Assembly (NCBI RefSeq): GCF_002288925.2
Contig: NW_022098024.1
Span: forward strand, 77,729-141,728
DNA: 64,000 nt
Direction of reading: 5' to 3'
From: Delphinapterus leucas
Taxonomy: Eukaryota > Chordata > Mammalia > Artiodactyla > Monodontidae
The position numbers were made by a program, and so were the translations under genes. Positions 1 through 11,495 of the stretch are shown one piece after another. Below the pieces are notes generated by a model. That model was not told the origin of the DNA, searched no databases, and saw only the letters and a list, made by a program, of their open reading frames with translations. How positions within the stretch are numbered: the first letter of the stretch is position 1; each line of letters begins with the position of its first letter.

Positions 1-943
1 CCAGGCAAACTTTTGAAGGAAAATATGACCTTGAAAATGAATTTAAAAATATACAAATTGCAAATGTGATATTGAATATAGAAAAAAACAAGACCAGACA
101 ATAGATAGTATTCTTCAGAATATGTTATTGTCAGTTAATTCTCTCCTGTGACTGTTCATTTCACAACTAAAAAAAAGACAAACACAAAAACAAAAAAACA
201 GCAGTGTCATCTCAGCATCAAACAAATCTAATAAAATCTTTTCATACAGAATATCTGTGATACATAGTAGCAGCTGTTGCCCATATTTAGCAATTATAAG
301 CATATTATTTAGTATTTATTGAGCACCATAATAGCAGAGTGCTATAAAGTGAATTCTCTTCCAGGCCAAAAAAAGAAAGAAAGAAAAAGGAACAAAAAGT
401 AGACGGAGAGAGAAAAAAGGCAAATACCTTTGGGAGAATGCTAAAACAGTTTTGCAAGGTTCAGTAATACATGATATGTTCCAGTTAATTCTGACCATGT
501 TGAAAATATCTTGAGGATAAAATATCTTGATGGTAAGGATACATTTCTAGGAAATAATGAGTCTTAAGTCTGTATGATGAAGTAAAAACAGGCCTCAAAA
601 TCAGATACACTAGAGATTTGAATATATTGAGTCATAACTTCTAGGACTCCATAGGTGCAGAGTAACCAGAATCCTTAATATTGCAGAAGTTTTGAGCAAC
701 TTTTATTCATCACTTAGTTTGACATGGGCATTCAGGGAGTGTTTCTCAGCTCTTGCCTCAGCGCACAGGGTGATGCAACTTCAACTCTACCCATGAATAC
801 TTCGTAGCTAGGCCCAGTACAATATAATAAGATGAACTGATTTTGTATGTCAGACCCCCCTAAACACATCCCAGATTCCTCTCCTGTTTTCAACACAGAA
901 TCACATTTCCAATCTCAACGGGGCTAACTTTTTCTCTTCAAAG
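1..943. other. No gene; unique AT-rich sequence
   Basis: No recognisable gene or young repeat. There are A-rich stretches near 165-205 and 365-420. A short phrase near 300-340 (tttattgagcac) resembles the reversed 3' end of an old L2 or MIR but is too short to call. Confidence 0.5.
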
Positions 944-954
944 ACTCTGTGGTA

Positions 955-1165
955 GGGGCTTCCCTGGTGGCACAATGGTTGAGAGTCCGCCTGCTGATGC
1001 AGGGGACACGGGTTCATGCCCAGATCCAGGAAGACCCCACATGCCGCGGAGTGGCTGGGCCCGTGAGCCATGGCCGCTGAGCCTGCGCGTCCGGAGCCTG
1101 TGCTCTGCAACGGGAGAGGCCACAACAGTGAGAGGCCCGCGTACCGCAAAAAAAAAAAAAAACCA
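955..1165 (+). mobile_element. CHR-type SINE (tRNA-Glu derived), full length
   Basis: Starts ggcttccctggtggc and ends gcccgcgtaccgc plus a poly-A run. The flanking 11 bp target-site duplication actctgtggta is seen at 944-954 and 1166-1176. The tRNA-like head holds an A-box-like tggcacaatgg and a B-box-like gggttcatgcc. It is more diverged than the other copies in the window (cacaatgg for cgcagtgg, cagatccagg for cggtccgg), so it is probably one of the older insertions. Reading frames across it are not genes. Confidence 0.97.
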
Positions 1166-1277
1166 ACTCTGTGGTAAAGGTGTCTAGTCCTGATTTGCCA
1201 TTTTCTCTACCTTCTCTACCTTCTACCCTTTCTAACTCCCAGAGTTTCTCCTTGCCTAATAATTTCCCCATAGAATT

Positions 1278-1442
1278 CTGGCTTCTCTACTTCCTAGCTA
1301 TATAATCTCAATTAACTTCTGTAAAACTCTGCAGTCTCATTGGACAAATGGGTGCGGCAATATCTGCTTCAACACAGTAGTGAGTATGAAATGAGAATTG
1401 TACTTGGCAAAGAGTAGATGTTCAATAAATGTTAGTCTTATT
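1278..1442 (+). mobile_element. MIR relic
   Basis: Degenerate MIR order: cttcctagctatataatctc, then cattggacaaatggg, and the 3' motif gttcaataaatgttag. Strongly diverged. Confidence 0.5.
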
Positions 1443-1644
1443 TTTTCTTCTCCACATCCTCTGACTCTGAAATATGTCATAAGGAGACCAGAGAGTTTGT
1501 AGGAGAAAAGGACCTAAGAGACCTCCTGTTGTTCAGTCCCAGGAATATCCTTTCTCAGAATATTGCCATAATTCAGGACCATAGATATTCTTTTAAAATA
1601 TATACTGATTTATTTCTTTAAATTATTTGTATCATTGTATGCAC

Positions 1645-1765
1645 AAAACAGTAGGCTAGGGGCTATAAAGAGAGGTGGCTTGTGCCCTCAAGAAATTTAC
1701 AATCTGAAAGGGATGGGCAGATACATAAACACAACTATATTATAAGAAAGAATAAATTAAAAGTG
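1645..1765 (-). mobile_element. L2 3' end relic, 5' half (split by L1)
   Basis: Reads as reversed L2 3' end (ggctaggggctataaag, tgccctcaagaaatttacaatct). The rest of the same relic appears to resume after the L1 at about 3735, so the L1 inserted into this L2. Confidence 0.5.
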
Positions 1766-3300
1766 CAGCATTATCCTAAAGCTTCCACAAAAAAAACTAT
1801 TAGAACCAATAAATTAATTCAGTAATTGCAGGATACAAAGACAGCTCACAAAAAATCAGTTACATTCCTATACAAGTAACAATGAACAATCCCCAAAAAG
1901 GAATTAAGAAAACATTCATTTACAATGACAGTGAAGAAAATATGAGTGAATAAACTTAACCAAGGAGGCTTGTACAATGAAAACTACAAAATGTTGCTAA
2001 AGTAAATTAAAGAAGGCATTAATAATTTGAAAGACATCTTGTGTTCATGGTTTGGAAGACTTAATGTTGTTAAGATATCAATTCCACTCAAAGTACTCTA
2101 CGAATTTCATGCAATCCATAAAAAAATCCTAACTACATTTCTTTTGCAGAAGTAGAAAAATCCATTCTAAAATTCATATGGAGTCTGAAGGAACCCCAAA
2201 TTGCCCAAGCAATCTTGAAAAAGAACAAAGTTGGAGGATTCAAAACTCTTGATTTAAAAACTTACTTTAAAACTATAGTAATCAAAACAGTGTGGTACTG
2301 GCACAAAGGCAGGCATATAGATCAATGGAATAAAATAGAGAGCCCACAAATAAACCCTCATGAATATGGTCATATGATTTTAGACAAGGGTACCAAAAGC
2401 CATCCAATGGAGAAAGGAGTCTTTACAACAAATGGTGCTGGGAAAAGTGGATATCCACGTGCAAAAGAATGAAGTTGAATTCTTACCTTATGCCATATAC
2501 AAAAATAAATTCAAAATGGATCAAAGATCTAAATGTAAGAGCCCAAACTAGAATCTCTTGGAAAAAAGTAGGGGAGAAGCTTCATGACATTGAGTTTAGT
2601 GATAATTTCTTGGATGTGACACCAAAAGCAAAGGTGACAAAAAAAAGATAAATTGAACCTCATCAAAATTAAAAATTTTGTGTATCAAAGGACACCATCA
2701 ACAGAGTGAAAAGGCCAACCACAGAATGGGAGAAATATTAGCAAATAATATATTTGATAATGGATTGATAGCCAGAATATATAAAGAACTCCTATAACTC
2801 AACAATAAGAAAACAACCCAATTGAAAAAGGGACAAAGGACTTGATAGACATTTCTCCAAAAACATACAGATGACCAATAAGCACATGAAAAGATGCTCA
2901 ATATCATTAATCTTTAGAGAAATGCAAATGAAAACCATAATGGGATACCACTTCATAGCTGTTAGGATGGCTACTACCAAAACAAACAAACACCACCAGA
3001 AAATACAAGTGTTGGTGAGGCTGTGGAGAGAGTGGAACCCTTACGCATCACTGGTGGGAACGTAAAATGGTGCAGCTGCTGTGGAGACTATTATGGTGGT
3101 TCCTCAAAAAAATTAAACAACAAATTACCATATAATCCAGCAATTCCACTTCTGGGTATTTCAGTACCCAAAACAGTTAAAAGCAGAGGCTCAAACAGGT
3201 ATTTGCACACCCATGTTTATAGCAGCCTTATTCACCATAACCAGAAGATGGAAACAACGCAAATGTCCATTGATGGATGAATGAATAAACAATGTGGTGA

Positions 3301-3337
<37 letters not shown>

Positions 3338-3728
3338 CAATGGAATATTATTCAGCCTTAAAAAAGAATGAAATTCTGACACATGCTGTGACATGGATGG
3401 ACCTCGAAGATGTTATGCTAGGTGAAATAAGCCAGACACAAAGGACAAATATTCTATGATTCCACTGATATGAGATACCTAGAGTAGTCAAATTCATAGA
3501 GACAGAAAGGAGAATGGTAACTGCCAGGGACTGGAGGAGGGGGAAACAAGAATTTATTTTTTAAGGGTACAGAGCATCAGTTTGGGATGATGAAAAAGTT
3601 CTAGGGATGATGATTGTGGTGGTTGCACAATGATATGAACATACTTAATGCCATTGAAGTGTCCACTTAAAATGATTAAAACGGAAAATTTATGTTTTGT
3701 ATATTTTAACACAATAAAAAAGTATATG
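1766..3728 (+). mobile_element. L1M fragment: ORF2 3' half plus 3'UTR, dead
   Basis: Contains the standard order of mammalian L1 ORF2 phrases: gtaattgcaggatacaa, atcaaaacagtgtggtactg, aataaaccctcatgaatatg, aatgcaaatgaaaacc, tggaatattattcagcc, then a 3'UTR ending acacaataaaaaag. This corresponds to the end of the reverse transcriptase and the C-terminal region. The frame is broken many times; the longest open piece is about 85 codons. The 5' end is truncated and no clear TSD is visible. Divergence suggests an old L1M family. A (TG)n tract lies inside. Confidence 0.92.
3300..3335. repeat. (TG)n microsatellite inside L1
   Basis: About 15 uninterrupted TG units between gtatg and atgcaatgg. It sits in the L1 ORF2 sequence just before the tatgcaatggaatat phrase, so it expanded after the L1 inserted. 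Confidence 0.97.
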
Positions 3729-3734
3729 AAAGAG

Positions 3735-3850
3735 ATATTAAGGTCCTTTGGGAACAAATGAGATACTAAGGGTGTCAACAATACTTCTCAGAGGAGGTGT
3801 TGTTTAAAGAAAATTTTGAAAGATTGCTGGGAATTTTTTGATCAATATAG
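3735..3850 (-). mobile_element. L2 relic, second half (continues 1645-1765)
   Basis: ctcagaggaggtgttg followed by aaagaaaattttgaaagatt matches the reversed L2 phrase that normally follows the part seen at 1645-1765. This supports one L2 split by the L1. Confidence 0.45.
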
Positions 3851-3924
3851 TTGGAACCCAGGACTTTCAAAGCTGAGTGTAATTGTGCAGTGGCTTGTTT
3901 AGTATAAGGTGAGAGCAGGCTGCA

Positions 3925-4045
3925 TTTATTCCTGAGTTCAACAAATATTTACTGAGCATCTACTAAGTACCAGGCATTGTATTTAGGCATTGGAGATTCT
4001 GTAGAGAACAAAACAGCCCTAAATCTCCACCATAAAGCTTATATT
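3925..4045 (-). mobile_element. L2 3' end relic
   Basis: ttcaacaaatatttactgag, ctaagtaccaggcattg and agagaacaaaacagccct are the reversed L2 3' terminus, followed by gcttatattctaatg. Confidence 0.75.
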
Positions 4046-4048
4046 CTA

Positions 4049-4049
<1 letters not shown>

Positions 4050-4082
<33 letters not shown>
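4050..4082. repeat. (GT)n microsatellite
   Basis: About 16 perfect GT units, directly following the L2 phrase ttatattctaat. Confidence 0.97.
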
Positions 4083-4083
<1 letters not shown>

Positions 4084-4094
4084 GGGGTGCGGGG

Positions 4095-4440
4095 GAGGTG
4101 TGGTTAGTGGAAAGTAAGCTTGGTAGAAGAGGGACAAATGGGAGATGGCTTTGAATGCACGCCTAAGGAATTTAGACTTCAGGGAAACACTAAGACCTTC
4201 TTGGCCGAAAATGTGAGTTAGCTAGTGTGAGACAAGATCAGACAAAGACCTGTTGAAACGAATGAGTTACACTAAGGTAGAAGTAATGAAGGCTTGGACT
4301 AAGGAAATGGCTGTGGAAAATGAAGAAGGGATTTGAAGGTGAAATAGACCAGGAATGGCAAGTGGATAGACAGAGTGGGTTAAAGATGAAAATGACTGAT
4401 AATTTTAACCTGGATGCCTGGGAAGAATCTGGAATCTAAC
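4095..4440 (-). mobile_element. L2 relic, internal part
   Basis: Phrases such as gagatggctttgaatgcacg, aaggaatttagacttcagg and atgaaggcttggactaagg match the reversed L2 3' region that should follow the 3925-4045 part. Probably the same element, interrupted by the GT tract. Confidence 0.6.
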
Positions 4441-5005
4441 CCCTTAAGTAGAGCCTTCTCTTTGGAAGGCCAACAAGATCCTGAAAGAAAGCTCAGTCAT
4501 TTATAATAATTGACAAGGAGAAAGCAACATGAAATCCTTTCTGTAAATTTCAGCATAGGATTAATGAAGATCCCTCTATTTTGTTTATGAGGTTCTGTCA
4601 TTTAACTACCATTTATTGTGGTAAAAGGTTGTTTCTTTGACTCTCCCTACATATCTTGTTACTTCTCTTATTGTTGAAAATGTCTTGAGAGTTTAAGTAA
4701 AAATGTTGTATTTGATGAAGATACTTTTATTTCATTTGAAGTATTTGATGACTGACTCTACCATTGCAGTGAGATCATAGTTTCATCAAGATGACAGATC
4801 AGTCAGGGAACTGTGTCAGACTCTTGTATGATAATTAGGTAATTTATTTAATCCAACTCTGGGAAAATGATTTAGGTAAGAAAATAATGAATTCCGATCA
4901 GTCCTGTGTATGATATCACACCGTGTGCTTGCTTAATGATTTAACAGCCATGCTAAACAACTGAGCCTTTTAAAGAAGCCATGTAAGATGAATGTTCTGA
5001 CTCAG
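4441..5005. other. No gene; unique sequence
   Basis: No repeat family or coding signal recognised. Confidence 0.45.
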
Positions 5006-5009
5006 TAAA

Positions 5010-5160
5010 AATGAGCACCAAAGTGGGAGCCAAGGGACAGGATTCTAATCTTGGTTTTGCCTCTTTTTGATCTTGGAGAAGTTATAAAATCCCTGGGCCT
5101 CAATTTTCCTACTTGCAAAGTGGGAGAGTAGATGACCTCTCTGATAGGGTGTAAACTTTG
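5010..5160 (+). mobile_element. MIR relic
   Basis: ggattctaatcttggttttg, gatcttggagaagttat and cctcaattttcctacttgc follow MIR order. Confidence 0.55.
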
Positions 5161-5274
5161 TATATGGTGACTACAAACAGACGGCATGACTGAGGATGAG
5201 ATGGCGGTAGCAATTAAAATTAACCCATTAGGACCAAGTTCGTATCTAACAGTTGGCTTTAGAGTTTTGCTTTT

Positions 5275-5398
5275 AAGCCATTAGATTGCAACCTCCCTGA
5301 TTTCAGGGACTGAATTCTTTTTCATCTTTGTGTCCCCAATGCCAGTCTCATAATATGTACTTGTCTGAGTTTCATTCAATAATAATTTATTGAATATT
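5275..5398 (+). mobile_element. L2 3' end relic
   Basis: ttgcaacctccctgatttc, agggactgaattc, tgtgtccccaatgccag and tttattgaat follow the L2 3' terminus. Confidence 0.5.
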
Positions 5399-5407
5399 TT
5401 CTTTGTG

Positions 5408-5665
5408 CTCAGTAGTTTAGCCAGTGGTTAAGAGCCCAGGCTCTGGAATAAAACTGTGTGGTCCCCTAATGGAGAATGCTGGCTTGTCACTTACTAGATG
5501 TGCAACATTGGGCAAGTTAACTTCTCTGTGCCCCTGTTTTCTTATCTGTAAAATGGAAGTAATAAAATACTTATTATGCAGTTGTTGTATTAAGTGACAT
5601 TATTTGTGTAAAGCTTTTGACATAGAATACTGCACAGAGTAATTGCTTAATGATTTTTTGTTGTG
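5408..5665 (+). mobile_element. MIR, nearly full length
   Basis: gttaagagcccaggctctgg, cttgtcacttactagatgtg, ttgggcaagttaacttctct, cttatctgtaaaatgg and gttgttgtattaagtg give the complete MIR series in order. Confidence 0.8.
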
Positions 5666-5752
5666 ATGGTGATGAGGATGAGCAGGGAGAGGGGGAGCAG
5701 AAGGTGGAGAAGGGGAGGAGGAGGAGGGAGGAGGGGGGAGGGAAGGAGAGAT
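5664..5752. repeat. GA-rich purine tract
   Basis: Almost every base is purine on the plus strand, with G-runs of 3-6 separated by short A or AGGA units. Low-complexity DNA with triplex or G-quadruplex potential; no gene. Confidence 0.9.
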
Positions 5753-5774
5753 GCCCTGGGGGCACAGCAGATGT

Positions 5775-6534
5775 TTATTGAATGAATGCAAGTCTTTAAC
5801 TATGTATTTCCATCTGTACCCCAGATCTGCCTTAGTGTTATCTTGATTTTGTCACTTGAACCAACACTCTTCTAGGTTCATGCTTTCTTGATTTGGTATA
5901 TGGACAGGCAAGTGCCCTTTCTGGCCTATTTTGTCTCCCTTGGTTTTCATTTCTATTTGCTTTTTTTAAAAAAAAAATCAAAATTGTACATGTTTTAAAG
6001 AGGAAAATTTACAAGTTACCTAACAATTCTTGTTATGAGAACAATCCCTTAAAACCTTCTTGTATCTCCAATTCTACAGAGGCAACCAATTTCAACTCTT
6101 TCGGCTGATTCTTTTGAGTCATGCTTTTATTGCAATTTCTGGATAGTCCACTTTTAGGCATAATCTATTGATGTCCCACAATGCAAGATGAAGATTTAGC
6201 TGTCTGTGACAGCTGCCACCTCATATACACGTGCACGCCTCATCTCTTTACCCTCCGTAGTAGCTACCCTTAGCTACTGTACTTGGGTCACTATTCAGTG
6301 TTCACAGTATCATCAATAGCAAATACTATTCATAGCTCAGCCATGTAGTGTTCATGATTTCTCTTCCTTTCATACACAACATTTTTTCCCTCGGACTTAG
6401 TGATTATTGTCTTTGTTTTATGGTGTTTCATAGTTGGCTTATTTTTTTGTGACTCAGTAGTTAACTCATCCCTGCACTCTTCCCCCAGTGAGTAAATTTC
6501 CTCTGAATGTGGTCAAATATATTAAGAATTAGTT
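5775..6534. other. No gene; unique or unrecognised
   Basis: The stretch at 5960-6110 (tacagaggcaaccaatttc) faintly resembles an old L1 3'UTR, but not enough to call. The rest shows nothing recognisable. Confidence 0.4.
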
Positions 6535-6549
6535 CTAGTCTTATTTCTT

Positions 6550-6759
6550 TTTTATTATTATTTTTTTGCGGTACGCGGGCCTTTCACGGCTGTGGCCTCT
6601 CCCGTTGCAGTGCACAGGCTCTGGACACGCAGGCCCAGCGGCCATGGCTCACGGGCCCAGCTGCTCCGCAGCATGTGGGATCCTCCCGGACCGGGGCACG
6701 AACCCGCGTCCCCTGCATCGGCAGGCGGACTCCCAACAACTGTGCCACCAGGGAAGCCC
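6550..6759 (-). mobile_element. CHR-type SINE, full length, reverse
   Basis: Poly-T, then gcggtacgcgggcc at the reversed 3' end and caccagggaagcc at the reversed 5' end. The TSD tagtcttatttctt (14 bp) is at 6536-6549 and 6760-6773. Apparent frames of about 100 codons are SINE shadow. Confidence 0.97.
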
Positions 6760-6829
6760 TAGTCTTATTTCTTGAAATAATTTTTCTGAAACCTTTTGAT
6801 CAGTCTGCTCCCCAGCTGTTGCATTAGGA

Positions 6830-8230
6830 ATCTGTTTTCACCATTAGCCTATGATTCGTCTGCCCTCTCTTTTATTAATTCCATATGTTCCTTTTTCTTG
6901 CTTTACTTCCTAATTTTGGTGAAGTGTGGTCTCCAGTACTTTATTGTGGAAGGGAGCTTAGGAAGCAAATTTTTGAGACCTTGCATGTCTAGAAATATCT
7001 TCATAATATTCTCACACTTAATTGATAGTTTGGTTAGATGTACATTTCTGGGCTGGAAATTATTTTTTCCTCAGAATCTGAAGCATTTCTCTATTCTTTC
7101 TTTTCGCTTCCAGTGTTGCCGTTGAGAAGTCCAGAGCCATTCTAATTCTGAAACCTTTGCAGGAAAGTGTTCTTTTCCCTCTCTGGAAGCTTTTAGGGTG
7201 TGTTCTTTATTCTCAGTGTTCTCAAACTTGATGTTTATATGTCTTGGAATGGGTCTATTTTCATTTACTATGTTGGTCATATAATGGCCCATTTATTCTG
7301 CAAACTTACTTCCTTCAGTTCTGGAAATTTTTCTTTAATTATTCCTTTAATGATTCCCTACTCTCTCTCCCTACTTCTTCCTCTCTCTTCTCTTCCTTTT
7401 CTTTCTGGAATACCTACTACTCTGACATTAAATCTAGTGGATAGGTCTTCTAATATTTAAAATCTTTTTTTCTATTTTCTATTTCTTTGTTTTCCTATGG
7501 CCATTAAAACAAACAAACAACTTCCATTATTCTATTGAGTTGTTTTCATTTCTGCCACATAATTTTTATTTCCAAAGAATATTTCTTTTCATTCTTTAAA
7601 TGTTCTGGTGTTTTATACCACTCTTTTCTTGATTTTTTAATGCAATATCTACTATTATAAACTTATTATTTAAATGCTAGATTTTTGTTTGGTAGTTTGT
7701 TTAATTTTTCCCCATTACTTATTCTTCCTCCAAGTGTTTTTTTTCCCCCTTTTTCTTTCTTCCTGTCTGTCTGGTTTCTGTCAGTTATTTTAGTCATACC
7801 GTTAATAGCTTGAGACAATTGGCTGTCTGCTTATATTTAGAGTGAGACACTCAGAAGCTGCTTGGAAGCTGTATGTATAAATAAGGCTTTTCAACTCTGT
7901 GTTTGAATAGAGGACTATCTGGCTGAAGTATTTCCTTGAGGAACCTCCTATGTCCATATCCTTAGTTCTTTTCTTTTGGGCTGGTCAGATTCCTCAGAAA
8001 AAGGTCTTCCAGTCTCTTGGTTAGTGTGGTTATGGCTGTCTTCCAGCATTACAGAAGAGGCAGATGCAGGGAAAAGGCTGAGGCCTCAATATTCGGTATG
8101 GATACTTTTACTTCTCCTGGCCCCATTTCAACATGGTAGTCCTGACTTGACCATGCCTGAGTTCTCTGAGTCCAGAAACCCCATATTTTAGTGTTTTCAG
8201 AGAATAAACCTCACCTTTATTTTGAGATAA
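6830..8230 (-). mobile_element. Probable old L1M 5' region/ORF1 area
   Basis: The reversed series ggttagatgtacatttctggg, ttgagaagtccagagccatt, gtttatatgtcttggaatg, ggaatacctactactctgac and tttctctatttctttg resembles the ORF1/5'UTR side of old L1M elements. The match weakens after 7800. Boundaries and family are uncertain. Confidence 0.45.
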
Positions 8231-9234
8231 GAGAAAATCTTGGGACCTAACTACTGTTTAAATAGTCTCAACAAATTTTTTTTTAAAATCGTACCTCCAC
8301 CTTTATTTTCAAAGATACCTAGTGCTTTCGAATTGTTGAGCCTTTTGGAGGATCATGAGGTGTAAAGTGATTTGCTTCTTACCTTTCCCTACTGCTGGCT
8401 GAATCCCCCCCACTCCCTGTTCTGCTAAATCAGTTATCTCTCATGTATCCACTTTACAGCTTCTAAAATTATGAAATTTTGTTGCCATTGCCTCTTCTTC
8501 CACATTATTTGTCCTTGCGGGCTATGTCTTATAAATGTCTAGTTACTGTTGTTTTAATAGGGTTTCAGGAGTGAGTAGAGAGTATTGCTTGAGTTTAATT
8601 TGTTGTTTAAATTGGAAGACCAAATATGTATTCTTTCCTTAGTGATGGATTCAACCCAAGTCTCTTCACAGCAGCCTCTACTTACATAGTTCTCTCCTAA
8701 GACATCAGACCCTTGGAAACTACTCCTTACAAATTCCTTTCAGTTTTGGACATCATAACATTATAATTTTCTTAACATCTTACGTGGGCCTCAGACCAGG
8801 TGCTAACATGGAATCTGTCTTCATTTAACACACTCATCTGCTCCAGACTTTTTTCCAACTGGTGAATGTCAGTGGCACAGTCTGTATTTCAAAACTAGCT
8901 AAAAGGAAAAACATGTTTGGATTTTTTCTTTTAATCAGTTTTACACAATTGGAGAGTAACTGGTTATTTGATTGAATTCAGCTCTATCAATTTGGACTCT
9001 TTCTAGGCTTAAGAGAGAAAATACACAATTTAAAGTGCCTTAAGTATTTGTTGGTTCACAATATTAAAAGGTTTAGGGTAGTTCTGGTGTCAGTCTTGGT
9101 TTGATCAGGGGCTCAGATGATATCAGAATTTTTTTTCTTTGATGAAGCTTGCTTGAATCCGTTTTGAAATGATTGATTCCTAAGACAGAAGTTCATGAGA
9201 ATAAATAATGTTAAAAGTAATAAAAACATATGTA
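8231..9234. other. No gene; unique sequence
   Basis: No recognisable repeat or coding signal. AT-rich. Confidence 0.45.
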
Positions 9235-9312
9235 TTGATATTATGTGCTTAAAAAGTAAGTATAATGCCTAATCCATAGCATGTACTTAATAAGTTATTA
9301 TCATTATTATTG
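9235..9312 (+). mobile_element. MIR 3' fragment
   Basis: gcttaaaaagtaagtataat, catagcatgtacttaataag and ttattatcattattattg match the MIR 3' end. Confidence 0.55.
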
Positions 9313-9314
9313 TT

Positions 9315-9525
9315 AGTGCGAGTCATTCTATTACTACCTTAATCTTTGCAGCAACCGTATGTGGTATTTCTACTACATTTTATAGTTCAGAAAACCAAGA
9401 TACAAGACCATTAGTAAACTTGTCCAAAGTCACAGAGCAATAAAGTAACAAAGCTGAGGTTTGAACTGAGGCAAACTGTTTTCACAGTTGAATGCTTAGT
9501 GTCAAGGCACCAACAGCTTTAAGAA
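9315..9525 (-). mobile_element. MIR, reverse
   Basis: aatctttgcagcaaccgtat, ttatagttcagaaaaccaag, cttgtccaaagtcacagagc and gaggtttgaactgaggc give the reversed MIR series. Confidence 0.72.
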
Positions 9526-9549
9526 CAGCAATCTCTCATTCGTTGACAT

Positions 9550-9765
9550 TCACTACACTTTAGAAACAGGCTCATTTCATCTCATCTGACTATCCTAATA
9601 TATGCAGGCTGGTAGTATTGTTCCTCTCTGGAGATGGGAAGACTGAGTTTAAAAGCATTTAGGTGATTTTCCCAAGCTATCCAGCTCTACATGGCAGAAC
9701 TAGGAGTTGGACTCCAGTTGCATTTTTTCCTGCTGTACACGTGCTACTTCAATGCTGAGTTGATG
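9550..9765 (-). mobile_element. MIR, reverse, second copy
   Basis: ctcatctgactatcctaa, ctggagatgggaagactgag, cccaagctatccagctctac and aactaggagttggactccag follow reversed MIR order. Adjacent to, but separate from, the preceding MIR. Confidence 0.62.
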
Positions 9766-10125
9766 TTTTTAACTTTCAGATGAGCATCTAATTGGTATAG
9801 TATTGGGAGCATTTTTAATCCTTATTAATAGATGAGCTCTTGGTGGCTGTATATTTTATTGCTATCTGCTTGACAAAACTAAGCAAGCTGGAAACTAACG
9901 AGAGATGGCAGAACATGAACTGACCTTCCAGCCTTTTTGAGATGCTGTTGTACCTGCTCTGGCAGAAGATCAGGGGCAGGAAAAGGCAGGACTGATGGGA
10001 TGGGGCTGTCAGTAAGAAAGTTCACCTGATTGCAAGAGGCTTGGTGTCAGGAACAGAGACTGGCATTCTGTAGGGCATCTTTGTTACCTAAATTAGATTC
10101 CAAAGAGGCCCAGCATGGAGAGGGT
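9766..10125. other. No gene; unique sequence
   Basis: Nothing recognisable in this stretch. Confidence 0.45.
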
Positions 10126-10127
10126 AT

Positions 10128-10378
10128 ATGAGTTTACGCATTACAGATAGGCTTGGGTTTGAAACCTGGTTTTGCTATTTATTAGCTGTGTGAGCTTTGA
10201 GCTTGTTTCTTAACCAGCCTGAGCTTCATTGTTCTCATTATACAACGGAGGTAAAAAAGTATACTGAGCTCATAGGGTTGTTGGGTGGATTAAATACTAC
10301 AGTGGAGTTAAGTACTTAAGACTGTGCCTGGCACTTAAAAGGGGTCAATAAATGCTAGCTATTATTAATACTAATATT
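10128..10378 (+). mobile_element. MIR, nearly full length
   Basis: ggcttgggtttgaaacctgg, ttattagctgtgtgagcttt, tcatagggttgttgggtgg, actgtgcctggcacttaaa and gtcaataaatgctagctatt: one of the best-preserved MIRs in the window. Confidence 0.85.
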
Positions 10379-10950
10379 CAGATATAAAAAAATGTTTATT
10401 GTCGATCCTCAGAGTCTCATGACACAGATATTTTCTAGAAAACAGATCCCAGTCTGCACACTGAAGAATGGCTTATTCCTTTCCCCTACTGTAAATTTCT
10501 TTTGTTTCTCTCTGTCCTTCACCTCCACCCTCAGCCATACTATATGCATAACTTAGCCCCAAGTTATCCTCTTTGACCTTTTTTTAATAAGGTAATTTTA
10601 TTCTTTGACATTAGCCTTGAGTGTATGCTGAGGCTTTGTCTGAAATGAAGGTTTGATTACAACTGTTATCAATATCTCAGACCCCAAATCACCTTTGAGC
10701 ATTTACACAACACAGTCGGTTCCTACCCGATTGATTACTTTTCAGGTTGCTGAGGTTTATCAAAAGGTTAAGGCTAGGCAGAAACTGCTCTTACGTTATA
10801 GGCCCATGATGTCAGGTGGGAGGGAATGAGTGGAATCTCAAGTTGAAGCATATCTTTTTATTCCCATGCTCCAGATCAAAGTCTGTCTTTCCTGCACAAA
10901 ACAATGTTCTATTTCTCTGAGGCTTCAGGGGATAAAATTCTGTCTTGTGT
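10379..10950. other. No gene; unique sequence
   Basis: No repeat recognised. The 107-codon frame that begins at 10830 has no recognisable domain and runs into a probable L3-like relic. Confidence 0.45.
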
Positions 10951-10954
10951 TGGA

Positions 10955-11030
10955 TATCCCAGAATCGTGGAATGTGCCAACTGGGAAGAGAAACCTTTCA
11001 GATCATTGTCGCTGGCGTCCTGGTGATCTG
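10955..11030 (+). mobile_element. Possible L3/CR1-type 3' end relic
   Basis: ccagaatcgtggaatgtgcc, aactgggaagagaaac and tttcagatcattgtc resemble the gagctggaagggacctt/agatcatctagt terminus of L3/CR1-type elements. Short and diverged. Confidence 0.35.
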
Positions 11031-11239
11031 TGCAAGTGCTGTGAGGGCAAGGGGTGGATGAGGGACAGCTTCTCAGCCTTCTTGTTTTCACCCTTCACTT
11101 TTTCTATTTTATATATTGGAATTCAACATAGCATAAGGGTTTTTAAAGAATAATGAGGTTAGCTGCTAAACAAAATGTTACAAAACCCTTAGCTACTCAG
11201 TGTTTTTCAGTTAAGAAAATTAGGGTCTGAAAGATAGCT

Positions 11240-11345
11240 GTCTTTTAATTTATGCAACAAATATTAATTGAACATCTTCTGAAGGCTAGATGTTGATCTA
11301 GCTCCTGGGAATACAGTGACACACCTAAAGTAGAACAGAGTCTTA
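11240..11345 (-). mobile_element. L2 3' end relic
   Basis: atgcaacaaatattaattga, catcttctgaaggctagatg and ctcctgggaatacagtgaca match the reversed L2 terminus. Confidence 0.6.
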
Positions 11346-11495
11346 TTAAGGCATTGGTCCTTGGAGGTACTGGTGACGTTCTCTATCCACTCTGGAAAAT
11401 AGATAGAATTTTGTAAAATCATCTATATTTTGCAAAATATAAATCAGGTCTTTCTGGTCACCCTTATTGTTACCTTTCTTAAGAATATTTATTGA

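Noticed and set aside
2215..2651. Adjacent frames resembling reverse transcriptase
   Set aside because: They are remnants of L1 ORF2 broken by stops; not a functional gene.
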